Origin: a virus
Virus record (IMG/VR): IMGVR_UViG_3300005921_000001
Span: 1 to 64,000 of that record
DNA: 64,000 nucleotides
Reading direction: 5' to 3' (one strand)
How positions within the stretch are numbered: the first letter of the stretch is position 1; the number at the start of each line of letters is the position of its first letter. The notes under the pieces are model-generated. The model made no database searches. It was not told where the DNA came from and saw nothing but the letters and a program-made list of their open reading frames with translations. Both the position numbers and the translations under genes were made by a program. This document shows positions 1-9,200 of this stretch, one piece after another.

Positions 1-1
1 C

Positions 2-1099
2 TACCTTTATAACAGCCTGGTTGTTTGGGCGCGTGAAGGTGTTGATGGAATCGAAGACGAGAGTCGCAAAGAAATTTCGGCGGGATACAGATATACGCCG
101 ATTATGGAGTCTGGTCATTATAAGGGTCAGGCTTACGACGGTCGGATGACTAATATCATCTTCAATCACTGCATTTTATGCGAAAGAGGACGTGCAGGTT
201 CCGATGTGGTCGTCGGAGATTCCGCACCAACAGAGAAGGAGAATCAAATGACCACGAAATCTGTACTTGCCAAACTGAGCACGAAGCTGAAGTCCGTTCT
301 GGCGGCTGATTCCAATCTACCAGAAATCGAGGGAATGTTGGCTGTACTCGCCAAGGACGCCGAAACGGATGCTAATGCTGGCATTCCGGCCGGTGCCAAA
401 GCCGAAAAGAAAGAAACAGCGGGCAACGACGCTAAGACTGAAGAGGACGAAGAGGAAGAGTGGGAGACTGCCAAGGACGCCATGCGCAAAGGCGGCATGG
501 ACGAATCCATGGTGGAAGCCTGCGACGCCCGCTTCCGTGGTGGACGGGACGCTCGCCGGGCGCATGATGCGCGCAGCCGCTTGGGGCGCGATGAAACGCC
601 CGAAGAGGAAAAAGAGCGTATGGAAAAGGAAAAGAAGGCCGAAGACGCCCGCAAGCACGCACGCGATAAGAAACGTGCGCATGACGCTGAAGAGGCTGAG
701 AAAAAGAAGGCTGAAGATGCTAAGCGGGGTCGCGCTAACGATGCAGCCCCCCTGACTCGTCAAGCCATGGACGAAGCCATCGAGGCAAACACCAAGACCA
801 TTCGCGCGCAGCAGCGGGCCTTGCGCGAAGCCGAACGACATGTGCGCCCGTGGATCGGCAACATTGCACTCGATTCCGCCGAAACAGCCGATGACGTATA
901 CAGGCTGGCACTCAAGACCGCGCGGCCGAATCTTGATTTGAAAGGTGTCGATCCTTCCGCCTACCGCGCCATGTTGGAACTAATTCCACAGCCGCGCGGA
1001 CAAATGGCGGCGGATACCGATGATGGCATGGCGTTCGATGCTTCGGTAGCAGACAAATACGGCAAGCTGTTCCCGGACGCCGGTCGTCTGACGAACTAA
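2..1099 (+). CDS. DUF2213 prohead protease/scaffold-like protein (5' end missing)
   Basis: The reading frame is open from the left edge, so the gene starts outside the window. The first 75 codons match the end of a DUF2213 domain (ISAGYRY..., YDGRMTNIIFNH, GRAGSDVVVGDS). DUF2213 genes sit just before the capsid gene in many phages and are thought to encode a head maturation protease with a scaffold tail. The rest is a highly charged, Lys/Glu/Arg/Ala-rich region, probably helical and coiled coil, followed by a compact C-terminal part. An internal ATG at 248 has a strong ribosome site (agaaggaga at 233-241) and would give a separate 283-residue scaffold. The decoration and capsid genes follow. 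The family call is fairly firm; the protease role is inferred. Confidence 0.8.
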   Translation, partial: YLYNSLVVWAREGVDGIEDESRKEISAGYRYTPIMESGHYKGQAYDGRMTNIIFNHCILCERGRAGSDVVVGDSAPTEKENQMTTKSVLAKLSTKLKSVLAADSNLPEIEGMLAVLAKDAETDANAGIPAGAKAEKKETAGNDAKTEEDEEEEWETAKDAMRKGGMDESMVEACDARFRGGRDARRAHDARSRLGRDETPEEEKERMEKEKKAEDARKHARDKKRAHDAEEAEKKKAEDAKRGRANDAAPLTRQAMDEAIEANTKTIRAQQRALREAERHVRPWIGNIALDSAETADDVYRLALKTARPNLDLKGVDPSAYRAMLELIPQPRGQMAADTDDGMAFDASVADKYGKLFPDAGRLTN

Positions 1100-1128
1100 T
1101 TATATCAACGAACAAAGGAGTAATTACT

Positions 1129-2088
1129 ATGGCGCCTCCCGGCGGATTCCAAACTTCGATGCAGCAAGTTCCTGCCGTAGGCGTAGCAGGCGACTTTGCA
1201 AGCGCAAATGCATGGATGTCGGCTGTAGCCGGCCCCAGCGCGCTCGTTGCCGGTGCAGCGGGCGTTTATGTAGGGCGGTTCTGCTGGACCGCGCCACCCC
1301 CTGATCCGGATGATACTAACGCCATTGTAAACAGCTTTGGCGCGGGCAATGTGGCGGGCTTTGTTCACCGCGCACAGCAGGCACTTATCACCGGCTTCTT
1401 GCAAGACGCATCCATGCTGATCCCGCCGGGATACCAGATGGGCATCATGGTACAGGGCGATTTCTGGATCGTCAACAGCGGTACGGGCGAGGCTGTAGTT
1501 GGCCAGAAAGCCTATGCGAACTTTGCGAATGGCTTGGCTACTTTCGCCGCAACAGGTTCGCCAAGCACAGCCGCGTCCGGCTCGGCTTCAAGCATTGCTG
1601 CCGAAACCAATTCATTTACGGCATCGATTAGCGGCGATGTAATGACCGTCTCCGCCGTAGGCTCCGGTACGTTGTATCCGGGAACTACGATCAGCGGCAC
1701 AGGTGTTACGACCGGCAACCAGATCGTTTCGCAGATTTCTGGTACGGCAGGTGGGGTGGGAACCTATCTGGTATCGATCCCCGAACAGTCGGTGGTCAGC
1801 GAAGCGATCAGCGGCACCTACGGTCTGCTTACGGTTGGCGGTACGGTCGTTTCCGGCTTTGCTGTAGGCCAGACGATCACCGGCACCAATGTTGTTGCCG
1901 GAACACAGATCACCGCGCTTGGCACCGGCACAGGTGGCGCAGGTACTTACGTCGTCAATAACAACACGGTCGTAAGTTCCACAGCCATTTCAGCCTATGG
2001 TAATGTCGAAACCAAATGGTATGCGGCATCCGGCGGCTTGCCCGGCGAATTGGTCAAAATTACTTCCTGGGTCGGTTCTCAGGGCTAA
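1129..2088 (+). CDS. Head decoration-like structural protein with two inserted beta modules
   Basis: This 319-residue protein lies between the scaffold and major capsid genes, the usual place of a capsid cement protein. It starts at an ATG after a clear AAGGAG site. Residues 1-160 and the last 30 (KWYAASGGLPGELVKITSWV) look like a decoration protein. Residues 162-288 hold two copies of a Gly/Thr/Val-rich repeat (TMTVSAVGSGTL-like and GTGTGGAGTYVV) that also appears in the sheath, neck and baseplate J proteins. No catalytic motif is visible. The module may be exposed on the capsid surface; that is inference. Confidence 0.6.
   Translation: MAPPGGFQTSMQQVPAVGVAGDFASANAWMSAVAGPSALVAGAAGVYVGRFCWTAPPPDPDDTNAIVNSFGAGNVAGFVHRAQQALITGFLQDASMLIPPGYQMGIMVQGDFWIVNSGTGEAVVGQKAYANFANGLATFAATGSPSTAASGSASSIAAETNSFTASISGDVMTVSAVGSGTLYPGTTISGTGVTTGNQIVSQISGTAGGVGTYLVSIPEQSVVSEAISGTYGLLTVGGTVVSGFAVGQTITGTNVVAGTQITALGTGTGGAGTYVVNNNTVVSSTAISAYGNVETKWYAASGGLPGELVKITSWVGSQG
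1612..1992 (+). repeat. Recurring beta module, copies 1 and 2
   Basis: Two consecutive protein-level repeats, residues about 162-230 and 231-288 of the decoration protein. Each runs hydrophobic strand, SGTL-x-PG, TISGTGV, TGTGGxGTYxV, then VVSSxAIS. The two copies differ at the DNA level, so this is an old duplication. Confidence 0.7.
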
Positions 2089-2115
2089 TTCTCTCGCAAC
2101 GAAAGGAATAACGCA

Positions 2116-3231
2116 ATGTTTCAGAACATCCAGGAAGCGAGGGAAGCCTTCCGCGCGGTTCATTCCGGCCACAACGGGGCCGGCGAACGCTTTGGTATCT
2201 ACCTTCCCGGCGTGCAATCCTTCCTGCCCGACTCGTTCAAGAGCGAGCAGAGGGGATATAGCATGGCAATGGACGCACAGCCGTCCCTTGTTACTGACCC
2301 CAATTCGGGTATTCCCTGGTTCCTGACCAACTATGTAGACCCTGCGGTTTACAAAATTCTTCAGGCGCCTGTTGAAGCAGCCAACATCTATGGCGAACGG
2401 CGCACAGGGAATTGGACTACTACGACAGCCATGTTCCTGACCGTGGAACATACGGGCGAAACGTCCAGCTACGACGATTATGTCAACAACGGCGAATCGA
2501 ACGCCAATGCAAACTTTCCCCAACGCCAGAATTATCTGTACCAGACGATCAAACAGTATGGTGAACTGGAAATAGCGCGGGCGGGCGAAGCGCGCATCAA
2601 TTGGGTATCGGAACTGGACGGCTCGGCCGCAAACAACATGATGCGGTTCGAAAACTTCATGTACTTTTTTGGCATCCAAGGGCTGGAGAACTATGGTGGG
2701 TTGAACGATCCATCCTTGCCCGCATCGCTTACCCCGGCCACCAAAGCCTATGGCGGAACGACATGGTTCAGCGGCAATCAGCTTAAGGCTACGCCGAACG
2801 AAGTGTATAACGACATCCTGGCGGTCTACACCTCGCTGGTTAACCAGACGGATGGTTACGTCGATTCCAAATCCAAGCTCACGCTCGCCATGAGCCCCGG
2901 CTCGGCAACGGCGATGAAGGCGGCCAACAGCTTCGGCGTCAACACCTACGAGTTGTTGGAAGAAAATCTGCCGAACCTTACTATCAAGACGGCAACACAG
3001 TACAACCAGACTTCCGCCAGCAATCCGCAGGGTATTGCGGCGGGCAACTTCATGCAGATGATTGCTGATGAAGTGGGTGGCCAGAAGACCGGCTATGCTT
3101 CATTCAGCGAAAAGATGCGTTCGCATCCGATCATTCGCGAGATGTCGGCGTTCAAACAGAAGGTGACAGGGGGCGGATTCGGAGTTATTTGGCGCATCCC
3201 AATCGGGGTCGCTTCAATGGTTGGTATCTAA
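2116..3231 (+). CDS. Major capsid protein, DUF2184 family
   Basis: The 371-residue product looks like the DUF2184 family of HK97-fold major capsid proteins: an N-terminal helix, a long E-loop-like stretch (residues 60-130), a segment naming the C-terminal P-domain (FSEKMRSHPIIREMSAFKQK) and an ending in GGFGVIWRIPIGVASMVGI. It follows the decoration gene by 27 bp with an AAAGGAA site. Length and position agree with a capsid subunit. No long N-terminal delta domain is visible, consistent with a separate scaffold upstream. Confidence 0.88.
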   Translation: MFQNIQEAREAFRAVHSGHNGAGERFGIYLPGVQSFLPDSFKSEQRGYSMAMDAQPSLVTDPNSGIPWFLTNYVDPAVYKILQAPVEAANIYGERRTGNWTTTTAMFLTVEHTGETSSYDDYVNNGESNANANFPQRQNYLYQTIKQYGELEIARAGEARINWVSELDGSAANNMMRFENFMYFFGIQGLENYGGLNDPSLPASLTPATKAYGGTTWFSGNQLKATPNEVYNDILAVYTSLVNQTDGYVDSKSKLTLAMSPGSATAMKAANSFGVNTYELLEENLPNLTIKTATQYNQTSASNPQGIAAGNFMQMIADEVGGQKTGYASFSEKMRSHPIIREMSAFKQKVTGGGFGVIWRIPIGVASMVGI

Positions 3232-3240
3232 GGAGACTCT

Positions 3241-3777
3241 ATGCCAGACAACAAACAACCTGCCGCGCCCGCAATTCTGAAGGGCGATGAAATCCCCAAC
3301 AACGGTACAGTAACGGTCGCGTGCAATGTTGCCACGACCGGCATTGTTCTTCAGCTTTACGAGTTCGAGGAATCCGAAGAGCCGGTTCTTGGCGGAGGCA
3401 CGCGCGTCCGCAAGGTAGCGGTTGCTGTTGGCGATCCGATCACGATATTTGGTACATCGGTCGCCAAGGGTGTTGTTCCGCGCTGTGAAATCCTGATGGG
3501 CTATGCGTTGACCAAGAATGTCGATGCACAGTTCATCAAGAAATGGCTCAAGGACAACGCGCAGAGCCCATTGGTCAAGAACGGTTGTATTCACGCTTGG
3601 GCAACCAACCGCGATAACCGGAACTGGACCAAGGAGAACGAATCCCGGCGCAGCGGGCTACAGCCGATTGTTCCCGGCGTGGACGACAAAGGCCGCCCCC
3701 TGGACCTGCGCGTTCCCCGGCGCCGCAATACCGGCATTGGCAACGTAGGTGCTATTACTCAGGGTGTTGCATCGTAA
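3241..3777 (+). CDS. Hypothetical head-region protein
   Basis: A 178-residue protein encoded directly after the capsid gene (AAGGAG site, ATG at 3241) and abutting the DUF4054 gene. The middle is beta-rich; the last 50 residues are basic (RRSGLQ, RVPRRRNTG). I do not recognise the family. Its place between capsid and connector genes suggests a minor head or stopper role, which is inference only. Confidence 0.6.
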   Translation: MPDNKQPAAPAILKGDEIPNNGTVTVACNVATTGIVLQLYEFEESEEPVLGGGTRVRKVAVAVGDPITIFGTSVAKGVVPRCEILMGYALTKNVDAQFIKKWLKDNAQSPLVKNGCIHAWATNRDNRNWTKENESRRSGLQPIVPGVDDKGRPLDLRVPRRRNTGIGNVGAITQGVAS

Positions 3778-4263
3778 ATGGGCATCCAGGTAACATTAAC
3801 CTACGGCCCTTGGATTGCGCTGTTTCCGGAGTTCTCGAACACCGTAAGCGAAGCGCAATTCAGCCTATGGTTGATTGTTACCACAACGCTCCACCGCAAT
3901 GACGGTGGCGGCCCGGTAACGAATGCGCAATCGCAGACGACGCTGCTCAGCCTTGCGCTTGCGCATCTTTGTTTCATCTATCTTGGCACAAACACCCAAC
4001 CCGCTGCGCAAACGGTAGGTCGCATCAACAGTGCGTCGGAGGGTAGCGTTGCCGTTACCACCGATTATGGTGCTAATGTCAGTCAAAGCATGGCGTTTTG
4101 GATACAAACAAAGTATGGCGCGCTTTACTGGCAGATGACCAGCGTTTACCGCACTATGCGATGGATTCCAAACCCACGCCCTGCAATCACCAGCAACATC
4201 TATGGTCCCGGACCTGGCCCGTGGGGCAATGGCTGGGGCGGCTTCGGATGGCCTAATTTCTGA
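3778..4263 (+). CDS. DUF4054 head-tail connector protein
   Basis: The 161-residue product has the DUF4054 pattern: an N-terminal FPEF segment, a central helical part, the motif VGRINSASEGSVAVTTDYG near residue 80, then QTKYGALYWQMTSVYRTMRWIP. DUF4054 proteins follow the capsid gene in many myoviruses and are taken to be head completion (adaptor) proteins. The C-terminus is Gly/Pro/Trp-rich (PGPGPWGNGWGGFGWPNF). The stop overlaps the next start (TGATG). Confidence 0.8.
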   Translation: MGIQVTLTYGPWIALFPEFSNTVSEAQFSLWLIVTTTLHRNDGGGPVTNAQSQTTLLSLALAHLCFIYLGTNTQPAAQTVGRINSASEGSVAVTTDYGANVSQSMAFWIQTKYGALYWQMTSVYRTMRWIPNPRPAITSNIYGPGPGPWGNGWGGFGWPNF

Positions 4264-4796
4264 TGGCGATCAAAGGTGGTGAAAAGCTTGTTCTGTGGAT
4301 GAACAAGATGGCAGCACAATTGAAAAAGCCTGCTGTTGTCAGAGTAGGCTTTCTGGAGTCTGCTACATATCCGAACGGTACTCCGGTTGCGATGGTGGCA
4401 GCAATACAGGATTTTGGAACCGGAAAGATTCCCCCGCGTCCATTTTTCCGTAATATGATCGCAAAACACAAGAAGGAGTGGGAACCTGCGCTTGCGTTGG
4501 GTATCAAACGCAATGGCTACGATATCAAGAAAACCTTGATGCAACTTGGTGAAGGTATCGCCGGTCAACTTCGCCAGAGTATTGTAGACACGAATGCACC
4601 GGCGCTAAGTCCCATTACCGTCATGCTTCGCGGAATGAAATCGCACGATCAATCTTTGGTTGTGACAGGTAAGACGGTTGGTATTGCGGCACAGCGCGTG
4701 CGTGACAGCAAAACGAATTATGGAGCATCAACCAAAGTTCTGGTGGACAGTGGGCATTTGCTCAATTCCGTTGACTACGAAGTAACAACGCCTTAA
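4263..4796 (+). CDS. Head-closure or tail-completion protein, HK97 gp10/Mu gpG-like
   Basis: This 177-residue protein has the features of small morphogenesis proteins found after DUF4054 genes: VRVGFLESATYPNGTPVAMVAAIQDFGT followed by IPPRPFFRNM and a C-terminal VDSGHLLNSVDYEV. The PPRPF motif with a following helix is typical of this group. It starts at the TGATG overlap with the DUF4054 gene, so the two are probably translated together. Confidence 0.6.
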   Translation: MAIKGGEKLVLWMNKMAAQLKKPAVVRVGFLESATYPNGTPVAMVAAIQDFGTGKIPPRPFFRNMIAKHKKEWEPALALGIKRNGYDIKKTLMQLGEGIAGQLRQSIVDTNAPALSPITVMLRGMKSHDQSLVVTGKTVGIAAQRVRDSKTNYGASTKVLVDSGHLLNSVDYEVTTP

Positions 4797-4808
4797 CAGG
4801 AGACCACA

Positions 4809-5867
4809 ATGGCAGGTCAACTCAACTACAATAACCAACCGCTGTGGAGCCCTTCTATTGGCGATCTCCCCAGCTTTACACAAATGTTGGCGCAGTCGGA
4901 CCTATCGCTTAGCGAGGCGATTGTTCCTGCCGCTATTACCACAGTAGGCAACGGAACGATTACCGCTACCGCGCTGAATGCCGGCGCAGTTGTTCGCTCA
5001 GGGCCAACCGCCGCTTACACGGATACATTTGACACAATCGCCAACATCATTGCATCGCAATCTGGTGGGTGGGTGTCAGGGGGTGGCTTCCAGTGCATCC
5101 TTAAGAACCTGACAGCCTTTCCGCAAACGCTTTCGGCGGGGGCTACGGGTATTGTTCTGCCGACAACGATTATCGTCGGCCCGTGGCAGGAGGCTATTTA
5201 TTCCTTTGTGTTTGGCGGTACAGCGAACGCACCGACTATTACAGTATACCATCTTTCCACGGGTTCCGTTGCAGATGCGGCCGGTGTTACATCGCCGCAA
5301 ATTACATCTGTCACGACCGTTGGTGCCGCTACGCTTGCTGCCGCAGCCATTGCGCAGGGAATCATCTCGCGAGGCGGTGCGCAGTCTAACGCGGCATTTG
5401 TCGATACGACCGACACCGCAACAAACATTATTGCGGCCAATCCGGGCCTGATAGGAAAGATTGGTTCCTCTTGCCTGTTCTATTATCAGAACGGCACCAA
5501 CGCGACTGTTACATTCACCGGCGGAACTGGTGTCAACAGTGCTGGAACAATTGACACCATCGAAGGTAATTGTGCGGCGCTCTACCAGATCAACTACACC
5601 GCCGCTGCTACGCTTGTTTTCACGTTGATTGCCAAGTGGAACGTGCCCACGGCACCGAACGGAACCTTCGTAGCAAACGGCGTCACACCTGTTACGGTGG
5701 CGGACAGCCGCCTTACTGCAAACTCGGTTATTATCGTAACGCTCAAAACGGTTGGCGGTACGGTCGGCGCGATCCCAGCGCCGAAGACTGTTACGCCGGG
5801 CACCGGCTTTACGATTGCCGGAACAGTCTCCGATAGCAGCACCTACAATTACTTCATCGTCAACTAA
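4809..5867 (+). CDS. Structural protein with internal duplication
   Basis: A 352-residue protein with an AGGAGA site before ATG 4809. It has two related halves: the segment around residues 40-110 (ATALNAGAVVRSGPTAAYTD, then IIASQSGG and a CILKN strand) recurs around residues 165-240 (AAAAIAQGIISRGGAQSNAAF, IIAANPG, CLFYYQN). The last 70 residues resemble a short beta domain found at the C-terminus of other phage structural proteins (PVTVADSRLTANSVIIVTLK). Probably a virion surface protein; no enzyme motif is seen. Confidence 0.55.
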   Translation: MAGQLNYNNQPLWSPSIGDLPSFTQMLAQSDLSLSEAIVPAAITTVGNGTITATALNAGAVVRSGPTAAYTDTFDTIANIIASQSGGWVSGGGFQCILKNLTAFPQTLSAGATGIVLPTTIIVGPWQEAIYSFVFGGTANAPTITVYHLSTGSVADAAGVTSPQITSVTTVGAATLAAAAIAQGIISRGGAQSNAAFVDTTDTATNIIAANPGLIGKIGSSCLFYYQNGTNATVTFTGGTGVNSAGTIDTIEGNCAALYQINYTAAATLVFTLIAKWNVPTAPNGTFVANGVTPVTVADSRLTANSVIIVTLKTVGGTVGAIPAPKTVTPGTGFTIAGTVSDSSTYNYFIVN

Positions 5868-6241
5868 TGAACCTGCACGGGATCGTAGCGGGAAACATCA
5901 GCGCGGTAAACCCGTTCGTAACAGTAGTGATTAGCGCCTCGGCCGGTTACGCGACGCTTCCGTCAGCCGAGCGTGTTCCGCAATACAACAACACGCCCGC
6001 ACAAGCGCAAATTCAAGCGATGACCGGCGGCGATCTTCGGCAGATTGAAGGACTCAACCTGAATGGTACGCTGCGCAAGTTCTACTTTTACGGTGATGTC
6101 GAAGCTACCGTTCGCGCCGATCTCAAGGGTGGCGATATCATTACAGATATGGAAGGGCAGGAATGGCTTGTAAATCAAGTGATGGAAACATGGCCCGATT
6201 GGTGCGCGGTCGTGGCCACCCTACAGGTTCCTACGCCATGA
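5867..6241 (+). CDS. Head-closure-type neck protein
   Basis: The 124-residue protein belongs, by recall, to a conserved set found between DUF4054 and neck-terminator genes. Its marks are an N-terminal NLHGIVAGNISAVNPFVTV, a central IEGLNLNGTLRKFYFYGDV and a final GQEWLVNQVMETWPDWCAVV. It starts one base inside the preceding stop (TAATG) and ends in an ATGA overlap with the next gene. Confidence 0.6.
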   Translation: MNLHGIVAGNISAVNPFVTVVISASAGYATLPSAERVPQYNNTPAQAQIQAMTGGDLRQIEGLNLNGTLRKFYFYGDVEATVRADLKGGDIITDMEGQEWLVNQVMETWPDWCAVVATLQVPTP

Positions 6242-9200
6242 GACTTGCTGCGCTTGTCATGGTCTTTCTGGTAGCCCTATTAAACCCTCCTGCCTTCGCG
6301 CAAACCGGAGCCCCGCCTTCCCCTGTAGGTGGTGCGCAGCTTTGCAATAGCTGCTATACACCGTTTGCGGTCGGAACAACATCAACACCTATAGCATTCC
6401 CTGCGTCGATCCCGCCTTACTCGACCGTAACCCTAAACAATACAGGGACGGTCGATGCTTATATTGAGCAGGGTCAATCGACGGTCGTAGCAACGCTGGC
6501 AAGCCCTGTGCTGCGCGCCGGCACAAGCATTGTTCTCAATGCCACACAAGGCGGCTATTTGGCTGCAATTACGGCAAGCGGTACAACTAACATCGATATT
6601 TTTCAGGCAACAGCGTCCGTGCTGTTGCATACGTCCTCGGCAAATGGAGGCGGTGGCTCGCCTACGGGCCCGGCCGGTGGCGACCTAAGCGGTACTTATC
6701 CCAACCCCGGCGTAGCCCGAATCCTTGGCCAGACGCCAAGCCCGCTTGCCACGGACAACGCTGCGCAGGCTACAGCCTTCCTGAACCTGTTCTCTGCTGG
6801 CACACAGGGCCTTGTGCCCGCCAGCGGTGGCAGCAGCACGCTGCTCTATTTGAACCAAGCGGGGCAATTCACGAGCCCCCCTGGTTCTTCCTGTGGCGGC
6901 AATGCGTGCGGGACGTTTGCCACGCAGAACTATGCTACACCACCAATTATCGGCGGCGTGACGCCGAATGCGGCCTTCTACAGCGCGCTCACTGACACCG
7001 GCATTACAGGCTCTATTCAATGCCTTCACGCTAATTCAGGGGGGTTGATTTCGGGGACAGGTAGCGATTGTGGTTCGGGCGGTGGCGGCTACCCGCCCGC
7101 AGGAACTACAGGGCAACCGCAGTACAACAACAATGGAGTTTTCGGAGCTTACACGGCAATCCCGTTAGCCTATGGAGGGTCGGGACAAACGACCGTGGCC
7201 GGTGCGCTTGGCTGTTCGGGCTTCAATATCAATTGCCTGACGGTTCAAGGCGATGCCAACTACCAATTGCTTGCGACAGATCGCGCTGTCGAACTTGGAA
7301 CGCCGTTTACAACTGTACGCACTGACACGCTGCCATGTGCCGATTTACTTAGTGCGGGTCAGGGTCTGCAAATTTATGATCCCGCACAAAACATCAATGT
7401 GCTGGATTATTTGAACGTCATTCCCAGTTCGTCATGCGGCGATACCCTGAATGGGTCCGTGAACACTATTGTAAATGCCTACTATGCCGGCTCGCGAATC
7501 TTTGCCATTAGTAACGGCATCAATGGCTGGCAGGTTGTTGTTTCGGCGCCCCCGATCTTCCAGCTTGATTTTGCCCGCGATTTTGGGGGCGTCGTTACAA
7601 AGGTAAACGGCACAAATTCATGTACGATAACGGCCAGTTCTGCCAATATCTCTTGCTCCGGTACGCCGACGTTCACACAAGCTGATGTTGGTGATATTGT
7701 AACAGCCGACGCATGTGCATCGGGTGGTACGCTTTTCACATCCTATCTGGTTTCTGTCACGGCGGGGACTGGCAGTGCTGTGATGCACGATCAGCCCGCC
7801 GTAAATTGTTCGTCCATGAAAATGATAAATCAGATCAATGTGGCTACGGGAGGCAGTGGTTACAAATTCGGTGCATTTGAAACATTGGTCGGAGGGTCTC
7901 CGGTTGCGGCACAGGTCGGAACGCCAGCGGTACTGGGAGCTAGTTCACTTACGATCAGCAGTGGTGGTTCAGGGGGCACCAACGGATGCACGGCGCTTAC
8001 GTTGAATGCGGCCGGGCGCGCGTTGCAGGGTTTGCAGGCGACCTTTGCGGGAACTATCAGTGGGAATGCCTTGACATCCGTTTCCGGGGTGTTTCTGACG
8101 CCGGGAAGTTACACGTCGTTGACAGGCTACACCTATGACGGTTCTGGCTATTACGACAGCATCCCTGTTACTGGTTGCGGTCTTGTAGGTGCGACGGTGA
8201 ATGTTTCGTTTGCTATACAGGTAGAAAGTCTTTCTGGAGCAATAGGCGTTTATCCGATTTCGTCCATTCCATGCGCGACAATGATTGCCGATACTACAAC
8301 GTCTACCAGCCATGGCACAGGGGCTACGTTCTACTGTCGATCATTTGCTCCGGTACAGTGGATCGGACATGACAATATAGCATCGATGCAAAAAATGGCG
8401 ACTGCCGAAAGTGCAGGCAATGCGGCGGGTGCACCAATTACAGTTCAAGTCAATGGATTATTTGGTACATCAGGTCTCAACCCTGCTACGAATGCCATTC
8501 TTGGCCCCGCATCGGTGATCGGCACGGGACCATTCATTTCCGGCTTCTACCATATTCCCAATACAGGCGGCGATATTCTACCGATTGTTGACTCCAATCC
8601 GAACGGTAGTGAAAACCCGTTTTCGTTTCTGATGCAGGTTAATCAGTCCGGTACATTCATTCGCAACCTGACATTTTACGGTGACACGACTTCGAGTACA
8701 TGGGATCGTGATGTAACAGCCTATGGTCCTATGAAATGGGCTACATTTCAGGATATTGTCGGGATTGATACAACAGGTCATATTTTCGGTGTAGGTGGTG
8801 ATAGTACGGGGTGTGGCGTCATCGAAGAGTCCAACTTCGATAACATCCGTTCTTACATAGTTGGTAGCACAACCTACAAAGACCCCGCACTTGGCTTCGA
8901 CGCTGTAGGATGCTCACCGGGCTCGAACAATATCAGCTTGATCCGGCAACGCTCATTCGATGATCCGTATTTCGCCCTCACTGTGCGTCCCGCCACAGGG
9001 AGCACGGGGAACGGCTCGCACGACATCACAAACACGGACCCGAAGTATGAGCGGTCCGGGCTCGACGACGCACGCACGACAGCGGGCCAAATCCTGCTCG
9101 GCTGCAATACCGATTGTCTGTTAATGCAGTGGCCATCCACGACAGGAACGCCGATCAGTGGGAGCGCGAACGGTGGCGTTTCAAGCGTTTTCATTACCAA

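Noticed and set aside
1990-2679. Leftward frame of 229 codons opposite the capsid gene
   Set aside because: Antisense to the DUF2184 capsid gene; composition reflects its codon bias.
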